Positions 18,483-28,787 of a stretch of 37,310 nucleotides of DNA are shown piece after piece (the first letter of the stretch is position 1; every line of letters begins with the position of its first letter). Made by a program: the position numbers and the translations under genes. Source of the stretch: Candidatus Sulfopaludibacter sp. SbA3 (lineage in GTDB: Bacteria; Acidobacteriota; Terriglobia; Bryobacterales; Bryobacteraceae); contig CAMDED010000070.1 of the NCBI GenBank assembly GCA_945893365.1, positions 1-37,310 of the forward strand, written 5' to 3'. The notes beneath the pieces were generated by a model. The model ran no database searches. It saw only the letters and a list, made by a program, of their open reading frames with translations, and was not told where the DNA came from.

Positions 18483-19583
18483 ATGACGGAACAGCCGGAC
18501 GGGCAGGATGCAAGACTTGCAGCTTTTCTCGAAGCGGCCAAGGCCAAGGGCGCGTCGGACGAGTTTCTGGTCCGGCTACTCAAGGAGCGCGGGTTTCAGG
18601 AGAAGAAGATCTACGATGCGCTCGGCGGTTTTTATGAGCGCGTGACCGGGGTCCTGATTCCCCGGCGCGCCGGCCGGGACGCCGAGAACGCCAAGGACGC
18701 GTTCTTCTACCTGCTCTCTTTCTCCGCGTTGGGTACATGGAGCATCGGTTTGGGCTCGCTGCTCTTCACGCTGCTTGAGTTGTGGCTTCCGGAATCCGGA
18801 GCACGGCGGGTGCGTGGGGACCCCTCATACGGCATCTCGGGCAGTCTGGCCTCCGTCATCGTGGGCTTCCCGGTCTATCTGCTGGCCATGCGTTTCATTC
18901 TTCGCGACCTCGGCGCCCATCCGGAGAACCACGAGTCCGGCGTGCGCAAGTGGCTGACGTATATCGCGCTGTTTGTAGCCTCGGGAATCGTAACAGGCGA
19001 CCTTATTACGTTCCTGGCTTTCTTTTTGCGGGGCGGCCTCACCGTGAGATTCGTATTAAAAGTCCTGACGGTGCTGGTGATTGCAGGTGGCGTTTTCTGG
19101 TACTACGTAGCGTCCATGAAGCGAGCGCTCTCGATGCAACGTAAGGACGCAATCTTCGTAACGGCCGCGACGGTGCTGGTGCTGGCCGCCGTGAGCGCAG
19201 GCATGTGGACCCTCGGAGGCCCTCAGCGGCAAAGGGAGGCAGCCGGGGACTCGAAGCGGGTCGCGGATCTGCGCGCCATTGCAGGCGAGATTCGGGCGCA
19301 ATGGACGCGCGTGGGCGAATCGCAGACCCGGCAGTTACCAGCCAGTCTGAGCGCTCTGGTGTCGGCGCCGGGAGCGCAGCCGCTGAATCTCGAAGATGCC
19401 GCCACGAGCCAACCCTACGAATATCTGCGCCGCGAAGGGTCCTCGTACGAACTGTGCGCGACATTCACGCGCATCGGCGACGAGTACCGGAAGGATGCGG
19501 AAGCCCTGCCGCCCTCGTTCTGGGATCACCCGATCGGCCGGCGGTGTTTCGTGCTGGACGCCTCGCGAGAGGTCCCGCGCTAA
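18483..19583 (+). CDS. DUF5671-type integral membrane protein
   Basis: The 366-residue protein has a strong ribosome site (AGGAGG about 7 bases before the ATG). Residues 1-60 are a soluble helical segment resembling a small UBA-like bundle (LAAFLEAAKAKG; LVRLLKERGFQEKKIYDALGGFY). Five membrane segments follow at about 75-105, 120-145, 157-185, 190-213 and 222-247; the first matches DUF5671 (DAFFYLLSFSALGTWSIGLG). The C-terminal 115 residues are soluble and probably extracytoplasmic. They carry two Cys (near residues 322 and 359) in a short fold resembling a repeat-poor pilin-like tail. Function is unknown. It is 75 bases upstream of the SoxC-like gene on the same strand and could share transcription. 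Confidence 0.7.
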   Translation: MTEQPDGQDARLAAFLEAAKAKGASDEFLVRLLKERGFQEKKIYDALGGFYERVTGVLIPRRAGRDAENAKDAFFYLLSFSALGTWSIGLGSLLFTLLELWLPESGARRVRGDPSYGISGSLASVIVGFPVYLLAMRFILRDLGAHPENHESGVRKWLTYIALFVASGIVTGDLITFLAFFLRGGLTVRFVLKVLTVLVIAGGVFWYYVASMKRALSMQRKDAIFVTAATVLVLAAVSAGMWTLGGPQRQREAAGDSKRVADLRAIAGEIRAQWTRVGESQTRQLPASLSALVSAPGAQPLNLEDAATSQPYEYLRREGSSYELCATFTRIGDEYRKDAEALPPSFWDHPIGRRCFVLDASREVPR

Positions 19584-19658
19584 GCCGGCAACGCCGCAAC
19601 GACCCGCAAGCAATCGAAGAGCGTATCCGGTAAAGTAAAATTTCAGCGAGGTGCATCC

Positions 19659-20870
19659 ATGAGAATTTCGGGAAGATCGAGCCGCCGGCGCATGCTTGGT
19701 TTTGGCGCGGCGCTGGGTGGGGGGCTGCTGGCGTCCGCCACGGAATCGCGCGCGGTGGACGGCGTCCCCGGCCAACTTGGCATTCCGCTCGGCCCTTATG
19801 GGGAGCGGTCCCCGTTCGAGAAGGCGGTCCGCTGGAGGCGCGACACGAAGACGCCGGAAACAGGATCGAGCTTCACGCCTTTGCAGGATTCCGTCGGCGC
19901 CATCACGCCTTCGTCATTGCACTACGAGCGGCATCACACGGGGATACCGACGATCGATCCGGCCGGGCACCGGCTGGTGATTCATGGAATGGTCGACCGG
20001 CCCCTCTCCCTCACGATGGCGGAGATCCGGCGATTGCCATCGGTGTCGCGAACGCTGGTCCTTGAATGCGGAGGCAACAGCGGCAGTGAATGGGCGGTGA
20101 AGACTGCGCCTGACGTGCAGAGAAGCCACGGTCTGGTCAGTTGCAGCGAGTGGACCGGCGTGCCGCTCTCCCTGGTGCTCAAGGAGGTCGGGATTCAGCG
20201 CGGAGCGTCCTGGGTGATTGCCGAAGGGGCGGACGCCTGCCGCATGGCGCGCAGCATTCCGCTGGCGAAGGCGCTCGATAACATCCTGCTCGCCTACGGT
20301 CAAAACGGCGAAGCGCTCCGCCCGGCTCAAGGGTATCCGCTGCGGCTGATTATCCCAGGGTGGGAGGGGAACGCGTGTGTGAAGTGGCTGCATAGACTGA
20401 AAGTCACCGATCAGCCCTACATGACACGCGACGAAACCTCGAAGTACAGCGACCTGATGCCGGATGGTAAGGCGCGGATTTTCACGTTTCAAATGGAGGC
20501 GAAGTCGGTAATCACGTTTCCATCCGGCGGACAGACGTTATCCGGCCCCGGCCTCTATGAGTTGACCGGGCTCGCCTGGTCCGGACGAGGCCGCATTGAG
20601 CGAGTCGAGATCACGACCGACGGAGGGCGCACGTGGGTCGATGCGCAACTACAGGAGCCTCGTCTGCCGATTGCGCTGACGCGTTTCCGTTTGCCGTGGC
20701 GCTTTGAAGGCAGAGAAGAACTGATCGCCTCCCGGGCAACGGACGAAAGCGGATACGTCCAGCCTTCGCGGGAGGCTCTAATCGAAGTTCGCGGGACGAA
20801 TTCGGGCTACCACTATAACGGAATCAAGCTGTGGAGGGTGCAGGCGGACGGGACCGTGACCAATGTTTAG
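19659..20870 (+). CDS. SoxC/SorA-like molybdenum sulfite dehydrogenase subunit
   Basis: The 403-residue periplasmic molybdoenzyme begins with a twin-arginine leader (SSRRRML at residues 7-13, Ala-rich to about 30). The sulfite oxidase-type molybdopterin domain follows. Its Mo-ligand Cys137 is in LVLECGGNSGSEW, and a PLRLIIPGWEGNACVKWL segment binds the cofactor. A C-terminal dimerisation domain starts near residue 285 (Mo-co dimer type: GLAWSGRGRIERVEITTDGG). It should oxidise sulfite, or a related sulfur intermediate, to sulfate. Electrons would pass to the c-type cytochrome encoded next, whose start overlaps this stop by 8 bases. No soxXYZAB genes are in the window, so it acts either alone as sulfite detoxification or with Sox genes elsewhere. 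Confidence 0.87.
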   Translation: MRISGRSSRRRMLGFGAALGGGLLASATESRAVDGVPGQLGIPLGPYGERSPFEKAVRWRRDTKTPETGSSFTPLQDSVGAITPSSLHYERHHTGIPTIDPAGHRLVIHGMVDRPLSLTMAEIRRLPSVSRTLVLECGGNSGSEWAVKTAPDVQRSHGLVSCSEWTGVPLSLVLKEVGIQRGASWVIAEGADACRMARSIPLAKALDNILLAYGQNGEALRPAQGYPLRLIIPGWEGNACVKWLHRLKVTDQPYMTRDETSKYSDLMPDGKARIFTFQMEAKSVITFPSGGQTLSGPGLYELTGLAWSGRGRIERVEITTDGGRTWVDAQLQEPRLPIALTRFRLPWRFEGREELIASRATDESGYVQPSREALIEVRGTNSGYHYNGIKLWRVQADGTVTNV

Positions 20871-21405
20871 GCTGGCCCTGATCATTCTGGCTGGGGCCGG
20901 CGCACTAAGCGCCCAGTCGGCGAAATACGGCGTGGGGCGGGCGGCGACGGCGGATCAGGTCCGGGGCTTGGGAGCGTCCGTCGCGCCGGATGGCGGAGGC
21001 TTGCCAGAGGGATCGGGAACGGTCGCGGCAGGGCTTGAAGTTTTCGCCTCCCGCTGCGCCAAGTGCCACGGCGAGAAGGCGGAGGGCAATATCGGACCGG
21101 CGCTGGCAGGAGGGCAGGGAACTCTCGCCACCGCGAAGCCATTCAAGACAGTGGGTAGTTTTTGGCCTCAGGCGACGACGGTCTGGGACTACGTCAATCG
21201 CGCCATGCCGTTCAATCAGCCCGGGCTCCTGAAACCGCCGGAAGTCTACGCGGTGGTGGCGTACATTCTGAACCTCAACGGCATCATCGGCAAGGACCAG
21301 ATCATGGATGCGAAGACCTTGCCGAAGGTGAAAATGCCGAACCGCGACGGCTTCGTTGCGGATCCGCGTCCGGACGTGGGCGTCAAACCCGCTGCGAAGA
21401 AGTGA
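20863..21405 (+). CDS. SoxD/SorB-like monoheme cytochrome c
   Basis: The 180-residue protein has a signal peptide (about residues 1-18) and one class I heme domain. CAKCH is at 65-69, and Met115 in NRAMPFNQPG is the probable axial ligand. The GLEVFASRCAKCHGEKAEGNIGPALAGG and PPEVYAVVAYILNLNGII segments are typical of SoxD and related sulfite dehydrogenase cytochromes. It is shorter than diheme SoxD proteins. The start overlaps the SoxC-like gene by 8 bases, so the two are translationally coupled and probably form one heterodimer. The C-terminus is Lys- and Pro-rich. Confidence 0.86.
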   Translation: MFRLALIILAGAGALSAQSAKYGVGRAATADQVRGLGASVAPDGGGLPEGSGTVAAGLEVFASRCAKCHGEKAEGNIGPALAGGQGTLATAKPFKTVGSFWPQATTVWDYVNRAMPFNQPGLLKPPEVYAVVAYILNLNGIIGKDQIMDAKTLPKVKMPNRDGFVADPRPDVGVKPAAKK

Positions 21406-21495
21406 GCGCCGCGGCGCGCGAACTCAGGCTCTGAAGTCCACGTGTTGCATGACAACGCTTGGGCAGTTGATAGGCGAGCGGGGAGGATCCACGAC

Positions 21496-22246
21496 TCAAG
21501 GATCAACCCTGAGATAATCAAGCATATTTGCAAACCCGCCTTCTCGCATTTGGTTCTTAACAGTCATCAGCGCTTCTTCCACGTATGCAACGAATCCAAC
21601 TCTACGATTATCAGCAAGGCGCTCCATTGATTTCCGCTCCGAGACATTGGCGTGATAGCGAAGATTGCGAATTTTCTTTTGGCATTCGTATGCCAAGAGA
21701 TCAGCAGCCTGCAACGGAAGGTACTCTTCGCTTCCGCCAAACTTCGCCGACTTGAGCTTTTTGGCCCAGTCGTCCCGCTGAGAAATTACCTTAACCCTGT
21801 CGTACAGTCTGAGCGCCTTCTTGCCGAATTCGTGCTGCTCTTCGAAGATAAACTCGAGCGGATCTGGTGAAATCTTAGCCATCATGTAAACGCAATGGCG
21901 AAAGCAGAGGAGATACATGGCATCATCGGATTCCGAAGGAAATATTTTTCGGAAATCCTCAATCGATAGCGCGCCCAAATCCGACTACCTCACGATGATT
22001 GATTGAGGTCACCAAGTCCGCAATGAGGCGAGTGCACTGCGATTTATCCCATCCCTTTTCGGGGGAGAACTGACCTTTATTAGTTTCGCATTCGGTCATA
22101 TGGAACACAGCCCCAATGCCAGACGTGCGGCCACGCCAGTCCAATTCGAACTGGGTCCACTCATACTCTGTCCCCAACCACCCGGCAATGGAAAACACCT
22201 GTGCTCGCCTACCGTCAGTGCTCTCGTCTAAGTAGGCCTTCATCAT
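21496..22246 (-). pseudogene. DUF3800 protein gene broken by a frameshift
   Basis: Two overlapping minus-strand frames, 21959-22246 (95 codons) and 21496-21978 (160 codons), make one DUF3800 protein of about 245 residues when joined. The first contains the start (MMKAYLDESTDGRRAQVFSIAGWLG), with the acidic YxDES motif of the family. The second carries the C-terminal half (EEQHEFGKKA, PLQAADLLAYECQKK), with the conserved QAADLLAY. The break falls in a TTTGGG run near 21978-21983; removing one base restores VVGLGALSIEDF. DUF3800 has an RNase H-like look and is common on mobile and defence-rich DNA; its role is not established. The GC content is visibly lower than in all neighbours, which suggests transfer. 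A sequencing error is the main alternative to a true mutation. Confidence 0.78.
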
Positions 22247-22282
22247 GTCCGTACTTCTGCTCGGCCAAGTACCATTCTTTTC

Positions 22283-22852
22283 TTATTTTTTGGCGCTTGT
22301 CGCCGCTTTCTTCTTGGCCGCCGGCGCGGGGCTCGATCCAAGCAGCGACTCAATCTTTGCCCGCAGACTCTTCTCCGCCCCGTCATTGAAAATCGGGTCG
22401 TCACCGGGATGCTTCGCGACAATCGTGCCCGCGCGGTCGATGAACACGAGCTGCGGCATCATCATGGGCACGATGCTCGATTGCTGCAAGTACTCAGACG
22501 CCGAGTCGCGCGGCGTGTATCCGACGGGAAACGACGGCTTGAACTGTTGCACGAAGCCAGGCACGTTGCGGGCCGAGCCGTCCTCGATCGCCGCCGCGAT
22601 CGTCTGGAAACCCCTCGGTCCGAATTCTTTCTGAATACCCGTCAGGGTCTGCGTCACTTTCTGGCAGTGCCCGCAGGTCGTGAGGATGAACAGGAGCGCG
22701 ACCACCTTGCCTCGCTGGGTGCTCAACAGAATCTGTCCGCCCTGATTCATGTTGATGGCGTATTCAGGCGACTTCCGCGGTATCTGCGCGGCAGCGGGGG
22801 CCAGGGGAATCAGGGACACCAGTGCGGAGAAAGCGATGGAGCGAAGGGGCAT
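22283..22852 (-). CDS. Secreted thioredoxin-like (TlpA/AhpC-TSA fold) protein
   Basis: The 189-residue protein has a signal peptide ending near Ala22. A thioredoxin fold follows, with the active-site pair C60-G-H-C63 in LTTCGHCQKV and a cis-Pro region near PMMMPQLVFIDRAG. The DSASEYLQQSSIVPMMMPQ insert is typical of TlpA/redoxin proteins. It probably acts as a periplasmic disulfide reductase or peroxiredoxin-like protein. The C-terminus ends in an Ala/Lys-rich tail (about residues 173-189). It starts 4 bases after the metallopeptidase gene, so the two form one unit. Confidence 0.82.
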   Translation of the reverse strand: MPLRSIAFSALVSLIPLAPAAAQIPRKSPEYAINMNQGGQILLSTQRGKVVALLFILTTCGHCQKVTQTLTGIQKEFGPRGFQTIAAAIEDGSARNVPGFVQQFKPSFPVGYTPRDSASEYLQQSSIVPMMMPQLVFIDRAGTIVAKHPGDDPIFNDGAEKSLRAKIESLLGSSPAPAAKKKAATSAKK

Positions 22853-22856
22853 TTCC

Positions 22857-24053
22857 TCAGTTTAGCCCAATACCCTCAACGCTCGTGACAATGGTCCCGG
22901 TGACGGCAACCACAAAATCCCCCGAGTCGCCGCGGCCGCGGATGGAATCGGGCGTCCCGGAGACGACGGTCATGCTCTTCCACTTCCCGCTGAGCACTTT
23001 GCGGTAAGCCTCGAAGTATTTTCGCGCGGCGTCGGCGTTCTCCCACTCCGAGGCGTAGAGCAAGACGATCTGAGATCCCTTCTCGCTAAGCTTGAAACGC
23101 CCGCCTCTCCACCGGGGCGCAATCGCCTCCGACTCGGCGCGGCCGGCATACTGTTCGAGCAGGATGCTGTGATCGAACTCTCCCACCATCCCTTCGACAA
23201 GCGTCTTCAAACCGCGAGGCAGGGGATGTTTCGGAAGCGCGGGCTCAGTGGGTTTCACGCGGGCGAAGTACTTCTCCGGATGGAGAATCTGCTGCGTGCT
23301 CACGGGCGGATTCGTAAACACCTCGCGGAACGCGGCCTTCCCCATCCTTTCGTAGACGGCGTGCTGAAACCGCAGGCCGGCCGTGTACGGAAAGACGAGC
23401 GTCTCGCGCAAGTAGAGCGGCGAGTTGTCGAAAACGGGAAAGCTGCCGCTCGCCGGCCCACCTCCCCGCAGCATCTCGCCGGACGTGGCGAGCGACTGGC
23501 CGTTCTTCTTGAGTCCGTACTCGGTCATCAGCCAAGTGGCTTGGCCTTCCATTACGGCGGAGAGCGCCGCCGCGCCCTCGTCACTTTCGGAGCGCTTCAG
23601 GAAGCGGCCGAGATTGAAGGACTGATCGGCAAGGGCGTGGGCGAGTTCGTGCACGAGGGCCGCCTCACCCATCGACGACGAGCCCCAGTCGGTGAGAAAA
23701 AGCTTTTTGCGTTGGAAATCATAGTAAGCGGCAGCCTGTTCGGTGAGCAGTTCCACCGTGGAGGCGCCCAGGTTGAAATCCCGCGGCACCAGACCGAAGG
23801 CTTTGAGCGTGAGTTCCTCGGCGCGGAGTTCTTTGGGTTTGACGGCCTCCTTCATGCGCTGCTTAAGGAACTCGTTGACGTTCGCTTTAGTAATTACCTC
23901 GCTTTCGACGCGCTTACGGACGGGGAATCCCGTCATATCGGAGAGCTCGCCGAGGATTCGATCGACTTCCGCCGCGGGCGGCGCGGGTTCCGCGGCGAAC
24001 AGGTGAAGCCCGCACAATAAGAGGGCGAGAAGGCGCATGGGAGGTCTGTTCAT
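22857..24053 (-). CDS. Secreted zinc metallopeptidase (HExxH)
   Basis: The product is 398 residues from the ATG at 24053. A start at 24038 (MRLLALLLCG) would place the signal peptide at the very N-terminus and is equally plausible; a GTG at 24107 adds an unlikely leader. The HELAH zinc site is at residues 135-139, and a downstream Glu169 in VMEGQAT is the probable third ligand, as in gluzincins. The layout matches the putative secreted metallopeptidases with HELxHALxDQ and EGxA signatures. Residues 300-398 are beta-rich and have no clear motif. The thioredoxin-like gene follows after 4 bases, so the pair may act on exported proteins. The substrate is unknown. Confidence 0.75.
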   Translation of the reverse strand: MNRPPMRLLALLLCGLHLFAAEPAPPAAEVDRILGELSDMTGFPVRKRVESEVITKANVNEFLKQRMKEAVKPKELRAEELTLKAFGLVPRDFNLGASTVELLTEQAAAYYDFQRKKLFLTDWGSSSMGEAALVHELAHALADQSFNLGRFLKRSESDEGAAALSAVMEGQATWLMTEYGLKKNGQSLATSGEMLRGGGPASGSFPVFDNSPLYLRETLVFPYTAGLRFQHAVYERMGKAAFREVFTNPPVSTQQILHPEKYFARVKPTEPALPKHPLPRGLKTLVEGMVGEFDHSILLEQYAGRAESEAIAPRWRGGRFKLSEKGSQIVLLYASEWENADAARKYFEAYRKVLSGKWKSMTVVSGTPDSIRGRGDSGDFVVAVTGTIVTSVEGIGLN

Positions 24054-24187
24054 CAATCCAGTCCGGATTGCCGCGCGATGCAGAAGCGGCCGCGGCAAGC
24101 AGTGCACCGCACAGGATCACGGTAACACGTCCGGCGCAAGGTTTCGCAAGTTGAGTAGCGCGGTCGGCGCTCGTCCGGTTCCTCTCG

Positions 24188-25215
24188 TCAGCAAATCCGC
24201 GGGAGCTGTTCGCCGCTCAACAGATCGAGGACGCGGTTCCCTCCGATGCTGCTTTGAACCATGACGAGACCGGGGGAGCCGGATTCCACGCGGCCGATCC
24301 GCGCGGCCCGCCGGCAGAGGGGAAATCGGCTCAGCTCCGCGAGCGTCCGCACGGCATCATGCTCCGGGACGAACGCGACGAAGCGCCCCTCATTTGCGAC
24401 ATAGAGCGGGTCGAGTCCGAGGATCTCGCATGCGCCCTTCACAGATTCCTCGACGGAAATCGCCGATTCCTGAATGCGTACGGATACGCGGCGCGCCGTC
24501 GCGATTTCGTTTAGGGCGGCGGCAAGACCTCCACGCGTGAGGTCACGGAGACAATGAACCTCAATGCCAGCCCGGAGCAACGCTTCGACGGGCTGCCACA
24601 GCGGTGCGGTGTCGCTCTGAATCGGCACTTCGAATTCCAGGCCCTCTCTGACGGATAGGATCGCGATGCCGTGCGATCCGAGATCGCCGCTGACGATCAC
24701 CGCATCGCCCGGCTGCACCGCGGCGGGAGCGATGCTGTGCGGAAATTCGATGACTCCGATTCCCGCGGTGTTGATGAAAACGCCGTCGCCTTTACACTTG
24801 TCGACAACCTTCGTGTCGCCGGTGACCAGCGTCACGCCCGCCTCCCTCGCGGCGTCGCGCATCGAGGCCACTACCGCCCGCAGCGTCTCGAACGGAAAGC
24901 CTTCTTCGAGGATGAAGCCGGCGCTCAGATAGAGAGGACGAGCGCCGCACATCGCCAGATCGTTGACCGTGCCGTTCACCGCGAGGTCGCCGATATTGCC
25001 TCCGGGGAAGATCAAGGGCCGCACCACGAAGGAATCCGTCGTGAAGGCGAGGCGAGCGCCGTTGATTTCGAGCAATGCGCCGTCGTGCTGCGCGTCGAGA
25101 GCGGGGTTGCTGAAGGCCGGGCGGAAGATCCCGTCGATGAGCTGCCGGGTCAGGCGTCCACCGCCGCCGTGCGCCATTTGAATTCGCTCTTCGGTTGCAG
25201 GCGGCAGGGGGCAGG

Positions 25216-25231
<16 letters not shown>
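24188..25231 (-). CDS. hypE: HypE, hydrogenase maturation thiocarbamate dehydratase
   Basis: The 347-residue protein converts the carbamoyl group carried on its C-terminal Cys to cyanide for the Fe(CN)2CO centre, with HypF as donor and HypCD as acceptor. It has the PurM/AIR-synthase fold with an N-terminal [14 protein letters not shown] loop, the ATP site [20 protein letters not shown] and the [15 protein letters not shown] motif. It ends in the diagnostic PRIC, Cys347 being the carrier. The start MDGNL at 25231 was chosen because the open frame above it runs antisense-free through hypD and shows no HypE homology. It overlaps the end of hypD by 16 bases. It is the last gene of the hydrogenase operon. 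Confidence 0.95.
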
Positions 25232-26321
<1,090 letters not shown>

Positions 26322-26325
<4 letters not shown>

Positions 26326-26576
26326 TCCAGGCCTTTGAGTTCTTCGGCAATCTGCATCTCTTCGAGCGAACGGAAGATTCGCTGCGCTTCGGCTTCGTCC
26401 ACGACGCCGATCGCAAAGCCGACGTGGACCAGCACGTAGTCGCCGACCGAGGCTTCCGGAGTGAAGGAGAGGCACACTTCGCGCCGCGCTCCGGCAAAAT
26501 CGATCTTTCCGCGCCGCAGCGCAAGGCCTTGCTCTTCCTCAATGCTGACGATCATTCCAGGTACCGCGAGACACAT
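26322..26576 (-). CDS. hypC: HypC, hydrogenase assembly chaperone
   Basis: The 84-residue chaperone has the signature [12 protein letters not shown]. Cys2 is exposed after Met removal, and binds the iron precursor and the large subunit. The core [16 protein letters not shown] and the C-terminal [17 protein letters not shown] match the OB-like fold and the helix that docks on HypD. The stop overlaps the hypD start (ATGA); the hypF stop lies 3 bases upstream. Only one hypC-type gene is present, so it should serve both the HypD complex and HoxH. Confidence 0.94.
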
Positions 26577-26579
26577 AAA

Positions 26580-28787
26580 TCACCTCCGGCCGGCGAGCAC
26601 CGCCTGCCCGAGGGCGATGCCGCCATCATTGCTCGGGACCCTGCGATGACTGTGGACAACGAACTTGTTGCTTTCGAGAACGGACGCCGCGCGTTCGAGA
26701 AGGTAACGGTTCTGGAAAACTCCTCCACTCAACACAACGCGCTCAACTCCCACTTCCCCGGCGACTCGCAAGAGCCATTCTACTAGTGCATTGTGAAATC
26801 GTGCTGCGATCAGTGCGCGATCGAGGCCGCGGCGGACGCCGTCGACAACGGCTTCGATCAGCGGGGACCAATCGCCGTGAGGAAGCGGATAGGCGTCCGC
26901 GGTGCGCAGCGATCCGATTTCACGCTCGAGCGCCATGGCAGCCTGTCCCTCGAACCGGCTCCGCCCGGCCACGCCCGCGAGGGAAGCAACGGCGTCGAAG
27001 AGCCGTCCCATGCTCGTCGTGAGCGGCGCATTCACGCCTCGCTCGATCATCCGCAACAAGACCGCACGATGAGGCGCGGCGGGGAAAAACGAATCGGGGA
27101 TGCGCTCGGGACCAAAAGTCTCGCAAAGCAAGCTCGCCGCCGCGCGCCAGCCTTCACGAACGGCCGTTTCGCCGCCAGGGAGATGAAATGGACGAAGGTG
27201 CGCGACTCGTTCGAACCGCGCGTCGCGAACAAGGAAGAATTCGCTGCCCCAGATAACGCCGTCGAGGCCGTAGCCAGCTCCGTCCCACGCAACGCCGAGA
27301 TACGGTTCGCGAACTCCGTTCTCAGCGGCGCATGCCGCGACGTGAGCGTGATGGTGCTGGACTTCGATCACCGGCAGCCCCGAGTCGCGCGCCCACGCAG
27401 CCGAGGCGTAATCGGGATGGAGATCGCAAGCCACGAGCTCCGGTTCGAATTCGTAGAGACGGCAAAGATCGGCGATGGCGCTCTGAAACGCCCGGCGCGT
27501 CTCGGCGGTGTCCAGATCGCCGATGTGCTGGCTGAGAAAAACTTGTTTTCCAACCGCGATGGCGACCGTGTTCTTCAGGTGCCCGCCGACGGCGAGTACC
27601 GGCGCCGATTCGTCCGCGATCGCGACAGACAGGGGCGCGTATCCTCGAGCCCTGCGGATCGGGTATTCGCCGCCGCGAGCGACGCGCACGACGGAGTCGT
27701 CACAAGGCCGCGCGATTGGGCGGTTGTGCATCAGGAATCGATCGGCCATCCCCGCGAGACGTTCGATCGCTTCCTCATTGTCGATGGCGATCGGCTCTTC
27801 GCTGTGGTTCCCGCTCGTCGCGACGACCGGAGACGGGTACGCCCGCATCAGCAGATGATGGAGGGGCGAGTACGGCAGCATCACGCCCATGTACGGGGAG
27901 CTCGCCGCGACGTTGGCCGCGATGGCCTTGCCCATGCACGGGCCGGCAAGCGGGTCGAGCAGCACGATTGGCGCGGCGGGAGACCTCAGTAGCGCTTCCT
28001 CCCCGGCGGAAACGCGGCAATGCCGGCGGACGGCGTCGATTGAAGGCATCATCACGGCAAGCGGCTTCTCGTCGCGATGCTTGCGCTCGCGGAGGCGCGC
28101 GACAGCGGCGGGATCGCATGCATCGCAGAGCAACTGAAATCCGCCGGTGCCTTTGAGCGCGACGATTCCGCCCGAGGCGAGCGTGTGCGCCGTCTCTTCG
28201 ATTGACGACGCGAGCGAAGGCCCGCACTTCGGACAGGCGTTCGGTTGCGCGTGGAAGCGCCGGTCCGCGGGGTCGGTATATTCCCGCAGACAATCCGCGC
28301 AAAGCGCGAACGCGCGCATCGTCGTGTTCGGGCGATCGTAGGGAATGTCGAGTACGATGCTGTAGCGTGGGCCGCAGAGCGTGCAGTTGGTGAACGGGTA
28401 GCCGAACCGGCGATTGGACGGGTCGAGGATTTCGGAGAGGCATTCCGGGCAGGTCGCGAGATCGGGGAGCACCGCCGCGGTCTTCTCCAAGGAATCGTCA
28501 CTGTGCCGGATTTCAAATCCGCGAAGTCCGATCGGGTCAACGCGGGTCACGTCGCGGGTAAGCACCACGGCGGGCGACGGCCGCTCACGATCGAGGCGAT
28601 GGAGAAAACACGCGACGTCTTCCGCCGCGCCTTCAACTTCGACGGCCAATCCGAAGCTCGAATTGGCGACCCAACCGCTGAGGGCGAGTTCGGTCGAGAG
28701 ACGATATATGAAGGGACGGAATCCGACGCCTTGCACGGCTCCGGTCAGCGTGATGTGAAGACGCTCGACTAGCGGAGCGGCGGTCAT
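26580..28787 (-). CDS. hypF: HypF, carbamoyltransferase for hydrogenase cyanide ligands
   Basis: The 735-residue enzyme makes carbamoyl-adenylate from carbamoyl phosphate and transfers the carbamoyl group to HypE. Domains in order are: acylphosphatase (residues 8-95, GAVQGVGFRPFIYRL); two zinc fingers with Cys113/116/135/138 and Cys163/166/185/188; a YrdC-like nucleotide domain (about 195-380, GGIVALKGTGGFQLLCDA); and a Kae1-like domain (about 395-735). The last has the metal-binding HHHAH and WDGAGYGLDGVIWGSEF segments, and LSGGVFQNRYL. Everything expected is present. The ATG at 28787 overlaps the hypA stop in ATGA, with GGAG in front. Confidence 0.96.
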   Translation of the reverse strand: MTAAPLVERLHITLTGAVQGVGFRPFIYRLSTELALSGWVANSSFGLAVEVEGAAEDVACFLHRLDRERPSPAVVLTRDVTRVDPIGLRGFEIRHSDDSLEKTAAVLPDLATCPECLSEILDPSNRRFGYPFTNCTLCGPRYSIVLDIPYDRPNTTMRAFALCADCLREYTDPADRRFHAQPNACPKCGPSLASSIEETAHTLASGGIVALKGTGGFQLLCDACDPAAVARLRERKHRDEKPLAVMMPSIDAVRRHCRVSAGEEALLRSPAAPIVLLDPLAGPCMGKAIAANVAASSPYMGVMLPYSPLHHLLMRAYPSPVVATSGNHSEEPIAIDNEEAIERLAGMADRFLMHNRPIARPCDDSVVRVARGGEYPIRRARGYAPLSVAIADESAPVLAVGGHLKNTVAIAVGKQVFLSQHIGDLDTAETRRAFQSAIADLCRLYEFEPELVACDLHPDYASAAWARDSGLPVIEVQHHHAHVAACAAENGVREPYLGVAWDGAGYGLDGVIWGSEFFLVRDARFERVAHLRPFHLPGGETAVREGWRAAASLLCETFGPERIPDSFFPAAPHRAVLLRMIERGVNAPLTTSMGRLFDAVASLAGVAGRSRFEGQAAMALEREIGSLRTADAYPLPHGDWSPLIEAVVDGVRRGLDRALIAARFHNALVEWLLRVAGEVGVERVVLSGGVFQNRYLLERAASVLESNKFVVHSHRRVPSNDGGIALGQAVLAGRR

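Noticed and set aside
21406-21417. GCGCCGCGGCGC palindrome after the SoxD-like gene as a terminator
   Set aside because: It has no loop and no T run and could arise by chance in GC-rich DNA.
21959-21983. Programmed frameshifting in the DUF3800 gene
   Set aside because: The shift needed is +1, no -1 slippery heptamer is present in the right phase, and no stimulatory structure is evident. A mutation or sequencing error is simpler.
26793-27992. A 399-codon plus-strand frame within hypF
   Set aside because: Antisense shadow of hypF, with Arg-rich and Asp-rich composition and no motif.
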